Notes under the pieces: model-generated
Database searches by the model: none
Told to the model about the DNA's origin: nothing
What the model saw: the letters and a program-made list of their open reading frames with translations, nothing else
Made by a program: the position numbers and the translations under genes
In this document: positions 1 through 4,826 of the stretch, piece by piece
Numbering within the stretch: position 1 is the first letter of the stretch
Layout of the letters: every line of letters starts with the position of its first letter
NCBI GenBank assembly: GCA_030634615.1
Contig: DAOWAL010000091.1
Location: forward strand, 1 to 5,186
DNA from: Candidatus Aenigmatarchaeota archaeon
Lineage (GTDB): Archaea; Aenigmatarchaeota; Aenigmatarchaeia; QMZP01; QMZT01
Direction of reading: 5' to 3'
DNA length: 5,186 bases

Positions 1-215
1 AAGAAATTGAGAAAACAAGCGAAAAACACGTATACAAACTCTCAGGACCACTTCTCATAAAAATGGGAATAAAAGACGTTAAAAAAGATCTAGCAGAAAG
101 AGAAGAAACAATATCCATGAGAGTTAAAACATATGAAAAACAGGAAGAAAAGCTCAAGGAGAAAATCGAGGGGCTAAGATCTAAAATCACACATTCCCCG
201 CCAAAGGCAAGGTGA
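1..215 (+). CDS. pfdB: Prefoldin beta subunit, 3' part only (5' end outside window)
   Basis: The reading frame starts in-frame at base 3 and ends with TGA at 213-215, giving the C-terminal 70 residues. Prefoldin is a cytosolic jellyfish-shaped hexamer of two alpha and four beta subunits that captures unfolded proteins and passes them to the thermosome. The visible part begins in the beta-hairpin region (HVYKLSGPLLIKM, about residues 9-21 of the fragment), which matches the prefoldin beta 'vYk-vG-vLik' signature. It continues as a long charged helix rich in Glu and Lys (about 24-62), the C-terminal coiled-coil arm. The tail ends in a short SPPKAR extension. It lies only four bases upstream of UPF0147 and its stop codon forms part of that gene's ribosome-binding site, so the two are almost certainly cotranscribed. 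Family assignment is firm for such a short fragment; the N-terminal helix cannot be checked. Confidence 0.88.
   Translation, partial: EIEKTSEKHVYKLSGPLLIKMGIKDVKKDLAEREETISMRVKTYEKQEEKLKEKIEGLRSKITHSPPKAR
210..215 (+). promoter_or_regulatory. Ribosome-binding site for UPF0147, overlapping the prefoldin stop
   Basis: AGGTGA matches the archaeal anti-Shine-Dalgarno complement (GGAGGTGAT) and lies four bases before the ATG at 220. Its last three bases are the TGA stop of prefoldin beta, so a ribosome terminating on prefoldin sits on the initiation site of the next gene. This suggests translational coupling. Confidence 0.75.
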
Positions 216-219
216 AACC

Positions 220-462
220 ATGGGGGATGTAGAACAGGCAATTACACTAATTGAAGACATATTAAATGATCATGGTGTTCCAAGAAATGTCAAAAGTTCA
301 ATAGAAAGAACAATGGAACATTTAGAAAATGAAGATGACGATGTAAAGATTTCTACATTAATCGGAGTTTTAGACGAAGCGTCCAATGATCCAAATCTTT
401 CACTCTATGCAAGAACAAAGATCTGGGACGTTGTTTCCAAACTTGAAGAGCTCAATAAGTAG
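220..462 (+). CDS. UPF0147 family protein (archaeal, function unknown)
   Basis: An 80-residue, mostly helical, acidic protein without signal peptide or membrane segment, so probably cytosolic. It matches the conserved archaeal UPF0147 family: V20-P21-R22-N23 in the first helical block, and the block L51-D52-E53 followed by N56-D57-P58-N59 and A64-R65-T66-K67-I68-W69 near the C terminus. The length is typical of the family. No biochemical role is established that I know of. The ATG at 220 is chosen because AGGTGA lies four bases upstream and the family motifs begin soon after. It is the second gene of a unit with prefoldin beta, which hints at a housekeeping role near proteostasis or translation, but this is only guilt by association. 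A T-rich stretch follows its stop. Confidence 0.88.
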   Translation: MGDVEQAITLIEDILNDHGVPRNVKSSIERTMEHLENEDDDVKISTLIGVLDEASNDPNLSLYARTKIWDVVSKLEELNK

Positions 463-465
463 AAT

Positions 466-484
466 ATCTTTTTAAACCTTTTTG
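466..484 (+). terminator. Oligo-T transcription terminator after UPF0147
   Basis: Two T5 runs, at 469-473 and 479-483, lie just after the UPF0147 stop with no strong hairpin. Archaeal termination commonly uses such U-tracts, recognised intrinsically or by FttA. A fresh TATA element for sepF follows immediately, consistent with a transcript boundary here. Confidence 0.55.
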
Positions 485-489
485 TCATG

Positions 490-497
490 TTTATATT
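490..497 (+). promoter_or_regulatory. TATA-box promoter of sepF
   Basis: TTTATATT resembles the archaeal box A. A start about 25 bases downstream would fall near 518-522, leaving a leader of roughly 20 bases that contains the GGAGGT ribosome-binding site. No distinct BRE is seen; the region is very AT-rich, so exact placement is uncertain. Confidence 0.5.
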
Positions 498-531
498 ATA
501 TCTATAAAACCGTTATACTCATTTAATGTTT

Positions 532-537
532 GGAGGT
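532..537 (+). promoter_or_regulatory. Ribosome-binding site deciding the sepF start
   Basis: GGAGGT is a perfect Shine-Dalgarno core, four bases before the ATG at 542. An in-frame TTG at 530 would overlap this site, so it is not the start; the protein begins at the ATG. Confidence 0.85.
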
Positions 538-541
538 CAAT

Positions 542-892
542 ATGGTACTAGACAGGATCAAAAGAAGCATAGTAAGAGACATGAGTTTTGAAGACATGCC
601 AACAGAAGAATACGTTGAAGTCGGTGTTGATGAATCACGGGGTTCCGGAAAGATTGGAATCTCAATCGAAAGACTTAGCGAATTTGCTGATGCTGACAGA
701 ATTCTTAAGGAAGTTAGAGATGGAACACTGGTTTTCCTTAGGATAAAAGAACTCAAAGAAAAAGACATCGGCGAGCTTAAAAGGGCTGTTGAAAAGCTTA
801 AGAGGACTGTTCTTGCACAAAACGGCGAAATCGTCGGCGTAGAACAAGACTGGCTTATACTCGCTCCTGAGCACGCAAAAGTCAAAAAGTAA
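542..892 (+). CDS. sepF: Archaeal SepF-like cell division protein
   Basis: A 116-residue cytosolic, membrane-associated protein of the SepF/DUF552 family. Archaeal SepF is known to anchor FtsZ to the membrane at the division site. The first 13 residues (MVLDRIKRSIVRD) form a plausible amphipathic helix, with V2, L3, I6, I10 and V11 against charged residues, matching the N-terminal membrane-targeting helix of the family. A short linker follows, then the EYVEV strand (about 23-27). The SepF core is next: GTLVFLRIKEL (61-71), the helix ELKRAVEKLKRTV (78-90), which is the family's most recognisable segment, and the terminal strands NGEIVGVEQDWLILAP (94-109). The length suits an archaeal SepF with a short linker. 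It has its own TATA element and a strong ribosome-binding site, and is convergent with fttA. An FtsZ gene is expected elsewhere in the genome. The family call is strong; the division role is inferred from homologues. Confidence 0.87.
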   Translation: MVLDRIKRSIVRDMSFEDMPTEEYVEVGVDESRGSGKIGISIERLSEFADADRILKEVRDGTLVFLRIKELKEKDIGELKRAVEKLKRTVLAQNGEIVGVEQDWLILAPEHAKVKK

Positions 893-920
893 TTTCTTTA
901 TTTTTTCTTATTTCTATTTC
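893..920 (+). terminator. T-rich terminator after sepF
   Basis: The + strand is almost entirely T with few interruptions from the sepF stop onwards, including T6 at 901-906. This is the usual form of archaeal 3' end signal. The opposite strand has no comparable T-run in the gap, so this signal serves sepF rather than fttA. Confidence 0.55.
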
Positions 921-939
921 ATTTAATTATTAGAAATAG
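914..939. repeat. Small inverted repeat in the sepF/fttA convergent gap
   Basis: CTATTTC at 914-920 is the exact reverse complement of GAAATAG at 933-939, with a 12-base loop. The stem is only seven AT-rich base pairs, so it may be chance. Being symmetric, it could contribute to 3' ends on both strands between these convergent genes. Confidence 0.25.
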
Positions 940-949
940 TATTCAATTT

Positions 950-2830
950 CTACTTGAGTCTCACGACTTCTAAATTTCTTGGTGCAAGTGTTTCGCACCT
1001 GTAGTATTTGTGGAGATCCCTCGATAGCTCCATTGTTGAATGGCCATCACCGTGGTTGCAGATTATACGCTCTGGTTTGCTGGCGAGCTTTCTTACGAAG
1101 TTGGTAAGCTGCTTTCTGTCAGAATGTCCAGAAAGACCGCCTTCTATTGTATCAATCTGCATTTCCATTCTAATAGTTCTGGTCTTTCCATCCTCTGTTC
1201 TCATCGGTACTTCTCTCCATCCTTTCTGGATTCTCCTTCCGGGTGATCCTTCTGCCTGATAACCGACAAACAAAAGTGTGTTTTTCTTGTCCATTGCAAA
1301 TGCCTTTAGGTATTCCAATGCCGGACCGCCCACAAGCATACCGGATGTTGCAATAACAACACATGGATCTGGCGAAGCGATGAGCTCATCTCTTTCTTTT
1401 TTGATTGTAACTCTTTTGAAAATATCAGAAAGGAAAGGATTTTTGCCCTGATGGAATATCTGTTTTTGCAAATTTCTTGACATATGTTCCGGATAAGCTG
1501 TATGTATCGCTGTTGCATCCCAAAGCATTCCTTCCATGTAAACTGGATATTTGAAATCCTGAACAGAGCCAAGCAGTGCCATTATCTCCTGAGCCCTGCC
1601 AACAGCAAAAGAAGGTACTAACACTTTCCCTCCTCTTTTCATGGTATCATTTATTATTTGCATGAACTTGTTTTCTGATTCAGCTCTTGACGGCTTTATG
1701 TCCCTTGCGCCACCGTATGTAGATTCTATAATAAGAGTTTCTATTCTTGAAAAGTTTGTATATGCTGGTTCAAACAGTCTTGAAGGACCATAAAGCATAT
1801 CACCTGTGTAAAGAATGTTGTGCAGTCCTTCTCCTACATGAAGATGAGATACAGCAGACCCAAGCAAGTGACCAGCTGGCTGGAAAGTCAATCTCATATC
1901 AGACGTGATATCAGACACTTCACCATAATCAAGTGCTATAGTATGTTTTACAACGTTTTCAACCGATCTTTTCTTGTAAGGGATTTCTTTTCCTTCCTTG
2001 TGACAAATGTCAATATAATCAAGACAAAGCAGTACCATTAAGTCCCTTGAAGGAGCTGTACAGTAAAGCGGTCCAGTATATCCATTTTCATAAAGCCATG
2101 GTATGTAACCACAGTGGTCTAAATGAGGGTGGGAAAGAATTACAGCATCAAGTGTGTCTATGCTGAACTCAGGAACATCAAGATAAGGGAATGAATCAGA
2201 TGCTACATTAACACCGCAATCCATCATAACATTGGAATTTGGTGTTTCCACGAGCATACATGATCTGCCGACTTCCTTGAAACCACCAAGACATGAAAGT
2301 CTTACCCAGTGATCACTGTTTTCTTTTTTGTCAGAATTTATTTTCTGACCTATGCTGTTAAGGAATTTTTTTCTGTAATCTATCTCAGTATGAAGCAAGT
2401 TCCTAACTGCCCTGACAATCGGACTTTTTATCGCAGGAGCTCTTTCTATTTTTGGTAACCAGAGAGTTTCGTTTTTTATTTTTCTGTATGTTTCTCCGCC
2501 TTTTCCTATAACCATACCCTGTTTCTGGGATTCTATAACAACCTTGCCAAGTTCTGGTTCAAAGTATATTTCCTGTACACCGGCCTCTTTTGGAACAATT
2601 TTATTTATTGCTTTTTTTGTTTTTTCCATGTCCATTGTTATTGAGAGATCTGGTCTTACCTCTATTCTTTTCTTAAGCGCAGAAACCATTCTTCGTATGA
2701 CCTGGTCATGGTTTTTGAAAAATTCCTCGTTTTTTGTATACAGAACTATTTCAGGTCCTTCGAATTTAACTTCTGTTATTTCCGCATCCTTCGGTAAATT
2801 TTTTCCTAGCTCTTTGAGAAGAGTTGTCAT
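950..2830 (-). CDS. fttA: aCPSF1/FttA: KH-domain beta-CASP ribonuclease, transcription termination factor
   Basis: A 626-residue protein (ATG at 2830), a usual length for the aCPSF1 family. Homologues cleave nascent RNA at U-rich sites and terminate RNA polymerase. Numbering below is from the ATG. An N-terminal KH-type RNA-binding region (about 1-150) contains the GMVIGKGG loop at 105-112. The metallo-beta-lactamase core then shows D204, the zinc motif H234-P-H236-L-D238-H239, H321 (PAGHLLGS) and D344 (YTGD). The beta-CASP cap carries motif A E369 (IIESTYGG), motif B H569 (SGHSD) and motif C H593 (NHGD). All expected zinc and catalytic residues are present, and a His in motif C marks the RNA-type nucleases. 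The C terminus should hold the dimer interface. An in-frame TTG at 2839 exists, but a Shine-Dalgarno-like site overlaps it and favours the ATG. It lies 36 bases after psmB on the same strand with no promoter visible between, so an operon is likely. Very confident family call. Confidence 0.95.
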   Translation of the reverse strand: MTTLLKELGKNLPKDAEITEVKFEGPEIVLYTKNEEFFKNHDQVIRRMVSALKKRIEVRPDLSITMDMEKTKKAINKIVPKEAGVQEIYFEPELGKVVIESQKQGMVIGKGGETYRKIKNETLWLPKIERAPAIKSPIVRAVRNLLHTEIDYRKKFLNSIGQKINSDKKENSDHWVRLSCLGGFKEVGRSCMLVETPNSNVMMDCGVNVASDSFPYLDVPEFSIDTLDAVILSHPHLDHCGYIPWLYENGYTGPLYCTAPSRDLMVLLCLDYIDICHKEGKEIPYKKRSVENVVKHTIALDYGEVSDITSDMRLTFQPAGHLLGSAVSHLHVGEGLHNILYTGDMLYGPSRLFEPAYTNFSRIETLIIESTYGGARDIKPSRAESENKFMQIINDTMKRGGKVLVPSFAVGRAQEIMALLGSVQDFKYPVYMEGMLWDATAIHTAYPEHMSRNLQKQIFHQGKNPFLSDIFKRVTIKKERDELIASPDPCVVIATSGMLVGGPALEYLKAFAMDKKNTLLFVGYQAEGSPGRRIQKGWREVPMRTEDGKTRTIRMEMQIDTIEGGLSGHSDRKQLTNFVRKLASKPERIICNHGDGHSTMELSRDLHKYYRCETLAPRNLEVVRLK

Positions 2831-2834
2831 TTTT

Positions 2835-2843
2835 ATCAACTTC
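2835..2843 (-). promoter_or_regulatory. Ribosome-binding site deciding the fttA start
   Basis: Read on the minus strand, GAAGTTGAT matches GGAGGTGAT at seven of nine positions and ends four bases before the ATG at 2830, the same spacing as other genes in the window. It covers the alternative TTG start at 2839, which argues against that start. Confidence 0.55.
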
Positions 2844-2866
2844 GTTATTAAAATTAATTTCTAAAA

Positions 2867-3508
2867 TTATGCTAATAGCTTCTTAACTTCTTCGTCTGAT
2901 ACTTTTTTGAAACCTTTTGAATTTATTACAACAAGGTCAATTCCGCTTCCGCCTGAAGCTATGTCCCTTTCAGTTGCTGCTTTAACAGATCTTACCGCGA
3001 TTCTTTTCAATTCATCCAAACCAAGACTACTCTTGAAACTGTCTTCAAGAACACCGAGTGCCATCACAGACCCTGAACCAGTTGAGAAGAAATCCCTTTC
3101 CTCAATCACTGATCCGGACGGATCAAAAGAGAACAACTTCGATTCGGTATCGTGACCGCCAATGAGCAGCTGGACATAGTATGGGAAGTAGCTTCTTGCA
3201 TATAATATGTTTGACACCAAGCTTGCTGCGGATTTTACAGGTATTTTCCTGCCCTCTTCAAGTTCATATAACTTGAATTCTGCTTTCAGGTATCTTTCAA
3301 GTGCCTGAGCATCTCCAACGCTTCCTGCTATTGTCATACCAACATGGTCATCAAGCTGAATTATCTTTTTTGCATTTTTGCTTGCAACAAGATAGCCCAT
3401 TGTCGCTTTTCTCTCAGCTGCAAGGATTATAAAATCTTTACCCTTAATACCAACTGTTGTTGTTCCCGTCTTCAAATTTTCTATTTTCTTTTCAATCATA
3501 GTCAACAC
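2867..3508 (-). CDS. psmB: 20S proteasome beta subunit, catalytic
   Basis: A 213-residue Ntn-hydrolase. Beta subunits form the inner rings of the archaeal 20S proteasome and cut peptides using the N-terminal Thr exposed by self-cleavage. The propeptide ends TG before TTTVGI, so the catalytic Thr is residue 16 (numbering from GTG). The active-site set is complete: T16, E32 (mature Glu17, in AAERKATMG), K48 (mature Lys33), S145 in TGSGS, and D182 and S185 in ERDIASGGSG. The conserved MTIAGSVGDAQ block is at 58-68. The start is ambiguous. GTG at 3508 has AGGA seven bases upstream (3516-3519), while the ATG at 3499 has no clear ribosome site and gives a 12-residue propeptide; the mature enzyme is the same either way. 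It leads the operon with fttA, a gene order also known in methanogens (from memory, MJ1237-MJ1236). The alpha subunit is not in the window. Confidence 0.95.
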   Translation of the reverse strand: MLTMIEKKIENLKTGTTTVGIKGKDFIILAAERKATMGYLVASKNAKKIIQLDDHVGMTIAGSVGDAQALERYLKAEFKLYELEEGRKIPVKSAASLVSNILYARSYFPYYVQLLIGGHDTESKLFSFDPSGSVIEERDFFSTGSGSVMALGVLEDSFKSSLGLDELKRIAVRSVKAATERDIASGGSGIDLVVINSKGFKKVSDEEVKKLLA

Positions 3509-3515
3509 AAAAAAA
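3509..3515 (-). other. T7 tract in the psmB-fttA leader
   Basis: On the minus strand seven consecutive T lie between AGGA and the GTG start codon. The run sits in the untranslated leader of the operon that encodes the U-tract termination factor. It may simply be a Shine-Dalgarno spacer in AT-rich DNA; a regulatory role is conjecture. Confidence 0.3.
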
Positions 3516-3576
3516 TCCTGAACATTAGACGTCAGAATATATCGTTATTATATTATTGTTATTGTATTGTAAGGGT

Positions 3577-3584
3577 TATTTAAA
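3577..3584 (-). promoter_or_regulatory. TATA-box promoter of psmB-fttA
   Basis: TTTAAATA on the minus strand lies 14-21 bases after the tRNA 3' end. A start about 25 bases on would be near 3555, giving a leader of about 50 bases before psmB. Other AT-rich words nearby could serve instead, so the placement is tentative. Confidence 0.45.
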
Positions 3585-3597
3585 TATATTTCTGAAA

Positions 3598-3671
3598 TGC
3601 TCCCGCCGGGATTCGAACCCGGGTCACTGGCTCGAGAGGCCAGTATCCTTGCCGGACTAGACTACAGGAGC
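3598..3671 (-). tRNA. tRNA-Glu, anticodon CTC
   Basis: A full cloverleaf of 74 nt can be folded on the minus strand. The acceptor stem GCTCCTG/CGGGAGC has seven pairs, one of them U-G, with discriminator A73. The D arm GTCT/GGAT has G-U and U-G pairs at its ends. The anticodon stem CTGGC/GCCAG encloses the loop CTCTCGA, with T33 and anticodon CTC (positions 34-36, reading GAG). The variable loop is four bases. The T arm CCGGG/CCCGG carries TTCGAAT. There is no intron and no encoded CCA, which must be added by the CCA-adding enzyme. The GTCTAGTCCGGC D-arm region and CTCGAG around the anticodon match archaeal tRNA-Glu. A TATA element lies about 32 bases upstream. Only a T3 follows the 3' end before the psmB promoter, so some readthrough into psmB is possible. 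A second tRNA-Glu (TTC) should exist elsewhere. Confidence 0.95.
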
Positions 3672-3702
3672 GTTTTTTGTGTATTTTTGTTTTATACGAT
3701 AC

Positions 3703-3710
3703 TTTATAAA
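3703..3710 (-). promoter_or_regulatory. TATA-box promoter of tRNA-Glu
   Basis: TTTATAAA, a strong archaeal box A and a palindrome, lies 32-39 bases upstream of the mature tRNA 5' end. This would place the transcript start several bases before the tRNA, as expected for a short leader removed by RNase P. Being symmetric, its direction is assigned from spacing alone. Confidence 0.6.
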
Positions 3711-3738
3711 TAAATTAATAGGTTTTAATGAACAATCT

Positions 3739-3746
3739 TTTATATA
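3739..3746 (+). promoter_or_regulatory. TATA-box promoter of the PAC2-rpoK unit
   Basis: TTTATATA, followed by a second TATAAATA at 3748-3755, sits 59 bases before the PAC2 start codon. A start near 3768-3775 leaves a leader of about 30-37 bases that includes the GGTGAT ribosome site. Which of the two overlapping boxes is used cannot be told from sequence. Confidence 0.55.
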
Positions 3747-3793
3747 GTATAAATACCAACTAATCCAAATATTTAATCGTTCTAATGATTAAC

Positions 3794-3799
3794 GGTGAT
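3794..3799 (+). promoter_or_regulatory. Ribosome-binding site of the PAC2-family gene
   Basis: GGTGAT, five bases before the ATG at 3805, matches the 3' half of the archaeal Shine-Dalgarno consensus and fixes the start codon. Confidence 0.7.
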
Positions 3800-3804
3800 A
3801 TTTC

Positions 3805-4599
3805 ATGACAGTGTTAAAAGTTTTCAGTAAGCCAAAATTAAAAAATGCTATTCTAATCGAAGGATTGCCAGGAGTAGGCAACATAGGAAGGGTTGCCGCT
3901 GGCTATTTGGTCGAAGAACTCGGTGCGAAAAAATTCGCAGAATTGTATTCAAAATGGTTCTTCCCTTTTGTAATGCTTCACAAAAATTACAAAATACATC
4001 TTCTAAAAAATGAATTCTATTACGTAAAAGCCAAGAAAAAAGGACAAAGAGATATTGTTCTGCTTGTAGGTGATTGCCAGTCTCTTTCACCACAAGGACA
4101 TTACGAAGTTGCTGAAAAAATACTCGACTTTGCAGAAAAAATTGGCGTAAAGGAAATAATCACAATAGGCGGTCTTGCAACAGGTGACCTTGAAGGTTCT
4201 AAAAAGGTACTTGGAGCAGTGACTGACGACAAAGATTTAAAAAAATACAAAAAATTCAAAATAAATTTCGATGCAGGCGAGAAAGTCGGTTACATAGTCG
4301 GCGCAGTCGGATTACTTTTGGGGTTATGGAAGCAGAGAGACAAAGATGGAATATGTCTTTTGGGTCAGACAACTGGGTTTCCAATAGTAACAGATCCCAA
4401 GGCTGCAGAGAGTGTTTTGAATGTTTTACAAAAGATTCTAAATATAAAGCTTGACATGAAAAAACTTGACAAGAAAGTAAAGGACATGGAGCATTTCATC
4501 AAAAAGATAGAAGCGCTCCAGAAAAGAGCTCTCATGGAAATAACAAAGAGCGGAGATCACAAAACAACAAAGTCCGATGAACAAAGATATATAGGGTGA
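3805..4599 (+). CDS. PAC2-family protein, probable proteasome assembly chaperone/activator
   Basis: A 264-residue protein of the PAC2 (DUF75, COG2047) family, related to eukaryotic proteasome assembly chaperone 2 and to archaeal PbaA/PbaB. Characterised PbaB binds the 20S proteasome through its C-terminal tail and activates it. The sequence shows the family's glycine-rich entry motif GLPGVGNIG (20-28), a strand-turn DIVLLVGDCQ (83-92), IGGLATG (121-127), GAVGLLLGL (166-174) and LLGQTTGFPIVTDPKA (185-200). A Lys/Asp/Glu-rich helix, likely a coiled coil, spans about 213-246 and leads to a polar tail ending RYIG. No signal peptide or confident membrane segment is seen; 166-174 is short and belongs to the fold. 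It is divergent from psmB across a tRNA, fitting a proteasome role. It is coupled to rpoK by a shared stop/ribosome site. The exact member (PbaA, PbaB or another paralogue) cannot be decided, and the proteasome role is inferred. Confidence 0.85.
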   Translation: MTVLKVFSKPKLKNAILIEGLPGVGNIGRVAAGYLVEELGAKKFAELYSKWFFPFVMLHKNYKIHLLKNEFYYVKAKKKGQRDIVLLVGDCQSLSPQGHYEVAEKILDFAEKIGVKEIITIGGLATGDLEGSKKVLGAVTDDKDLKKYKKFKINFDAGEKVGYIVGAVGLLLGLWKQRDKDGICLLGQTTGFPIVTDPKAAESVLNVLQKILNIKLDMKKLDKKVKDMEHFIKKIEALQKRALMEITKSGDHKTTKSDEQRYIG

Positions 4600-4600
4600 T
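4595..4600 (+). promoter_or_regulatory. Ribosome-binding site of rpoK, containing the PAC2 stop
   Basis: GGTGAT lies four bases before the rpoK ATG at 4605, and its inner TGA (4597-4599) is the PAC2 stop codon. An in-frame GTG at 4596 lies inside this site and is therefore rejected as the start. The arrangement repeats the prefoldin-UPF0147 junction. Confidence 0.75.
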
Positions 4601-4604
4601 ATTA

Positions 4605-4787
4605 ATGGGAAGACACTACACAAGGTATGAAAAGGCGAGAATTATATCAGCACGAGCACTACAAATAGCACAGGGTGCACCTGTTTTGATAAAAATTGCA
4701 AAGAATCTTGTAGATCCAAAGGAAATAGCAAAAATGGAATGGACTTCAGGAGTCATACCAATTGAGATAAAAAGAATTGATAACTGA
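4605..4787 (+). CDS. rpoK: DNA-directed RNA polymerase subunit K (Rpo6, Rpb6/omega homologue)
   Basis: A 60-residue protein matching archaeal RpoK. Subunit K is the counterpart of eukaryotic Rpb6 and bacterial omega; it clamps the largest subunit and supports polymerase assembly. The diagnostic block YTRYEKARIISARALQIAQG (5-24) continues into APV, and the second conserved part (DPKEIAKMEWTSGVIPIEIKR, 37-57) follows. The protein starts directly at the conserved core, without the acidic N-terminal extension found in eukaryotic Rpb6. The ATG at 4605 is chosen over the GTG at 4596 because the latter overlaps the ribosome site. In archaea rpoK commonly stands between rpoN and enolase in a ribosomal protein cluster; here enolase follows as expected but a PAC2-family gene precedes it. 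Cotranscription with PAC2 is very likely. Confidence 0.95.
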   Translation: MGRHYTRYEKARIISARALQIAQGAPVLIKIAKNLVDPKEIAKMEWTSGVIPIEIKRIDN

Positions 4788-4797
4788 TAACGTAATC

Positions 4798-4804
4798 TTT
4801 TTTT
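4798..4804 (+). terminator. T7 tract between rpoK and enolase
   Basis: Seven T directly follow the rpoK stop region, only 22 bases before the enolase ATG. It could be a weak terminator that lowers enolase expression relative to rpoK, or part of an AT-rich promoter for the enolase. No hairpin is seen, so this is a tentative call. Confidence 0.3.
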
Positions 4805-4826
4805 AACATCAGGACAAAGAAATAGT

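Noticed and set aside
523..885. 120-residue minus-strand open frame opposite sepF
   Set aside because: It mirrors sepF in antisense, is Ser/Leu-rich low-complexity in appearance and matches no family; sepF has a promoter, a strong ribosome site and clear family motifs.
953..1060. NHGD in motif C of FttA as a catalytic change from HGE
   Set aside because: The catalytic His is present; the acidic residue after Gly is conserved in charge, and I cannot confirm that HGD is unusual in archaeal aCPSF1 proteins.
1008..1259. Several 60-90 residue open frames overlapping fttA on both strands
   Set aside because: All lie wholly within the well-supported fttA coding frame and show no recognisable domain.
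2544..2864. 106-residue plus-strand open frame opposite the 5' end of fttA
   Set aside because: Antisense shadow of the KH region; composition is typical of a reversed coding strand and no ribosome site is present.
3528..3533. GACGTC palindrome in the psmB leader as an operator
   Set aside because: Only six bases are symmetric and flanking bases do not extend the symmetry; a single hexamer palindrome is expected by chance.
3551..3571. Short TTATTG/TATTG direct repeats upstream of psmB
   Set aside because: Low-complexity AT-rich DNA in a promoter region; copies are too short and irregular to be a binding array or CRISPR.
4302..4329. Possible transmembrane segment in the PAC2 protein (GAVGLLLGL)
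   Set aside because: The hydrophobic run is too short for a membrane span and coincides with a conserved part of the PAC2 fold.
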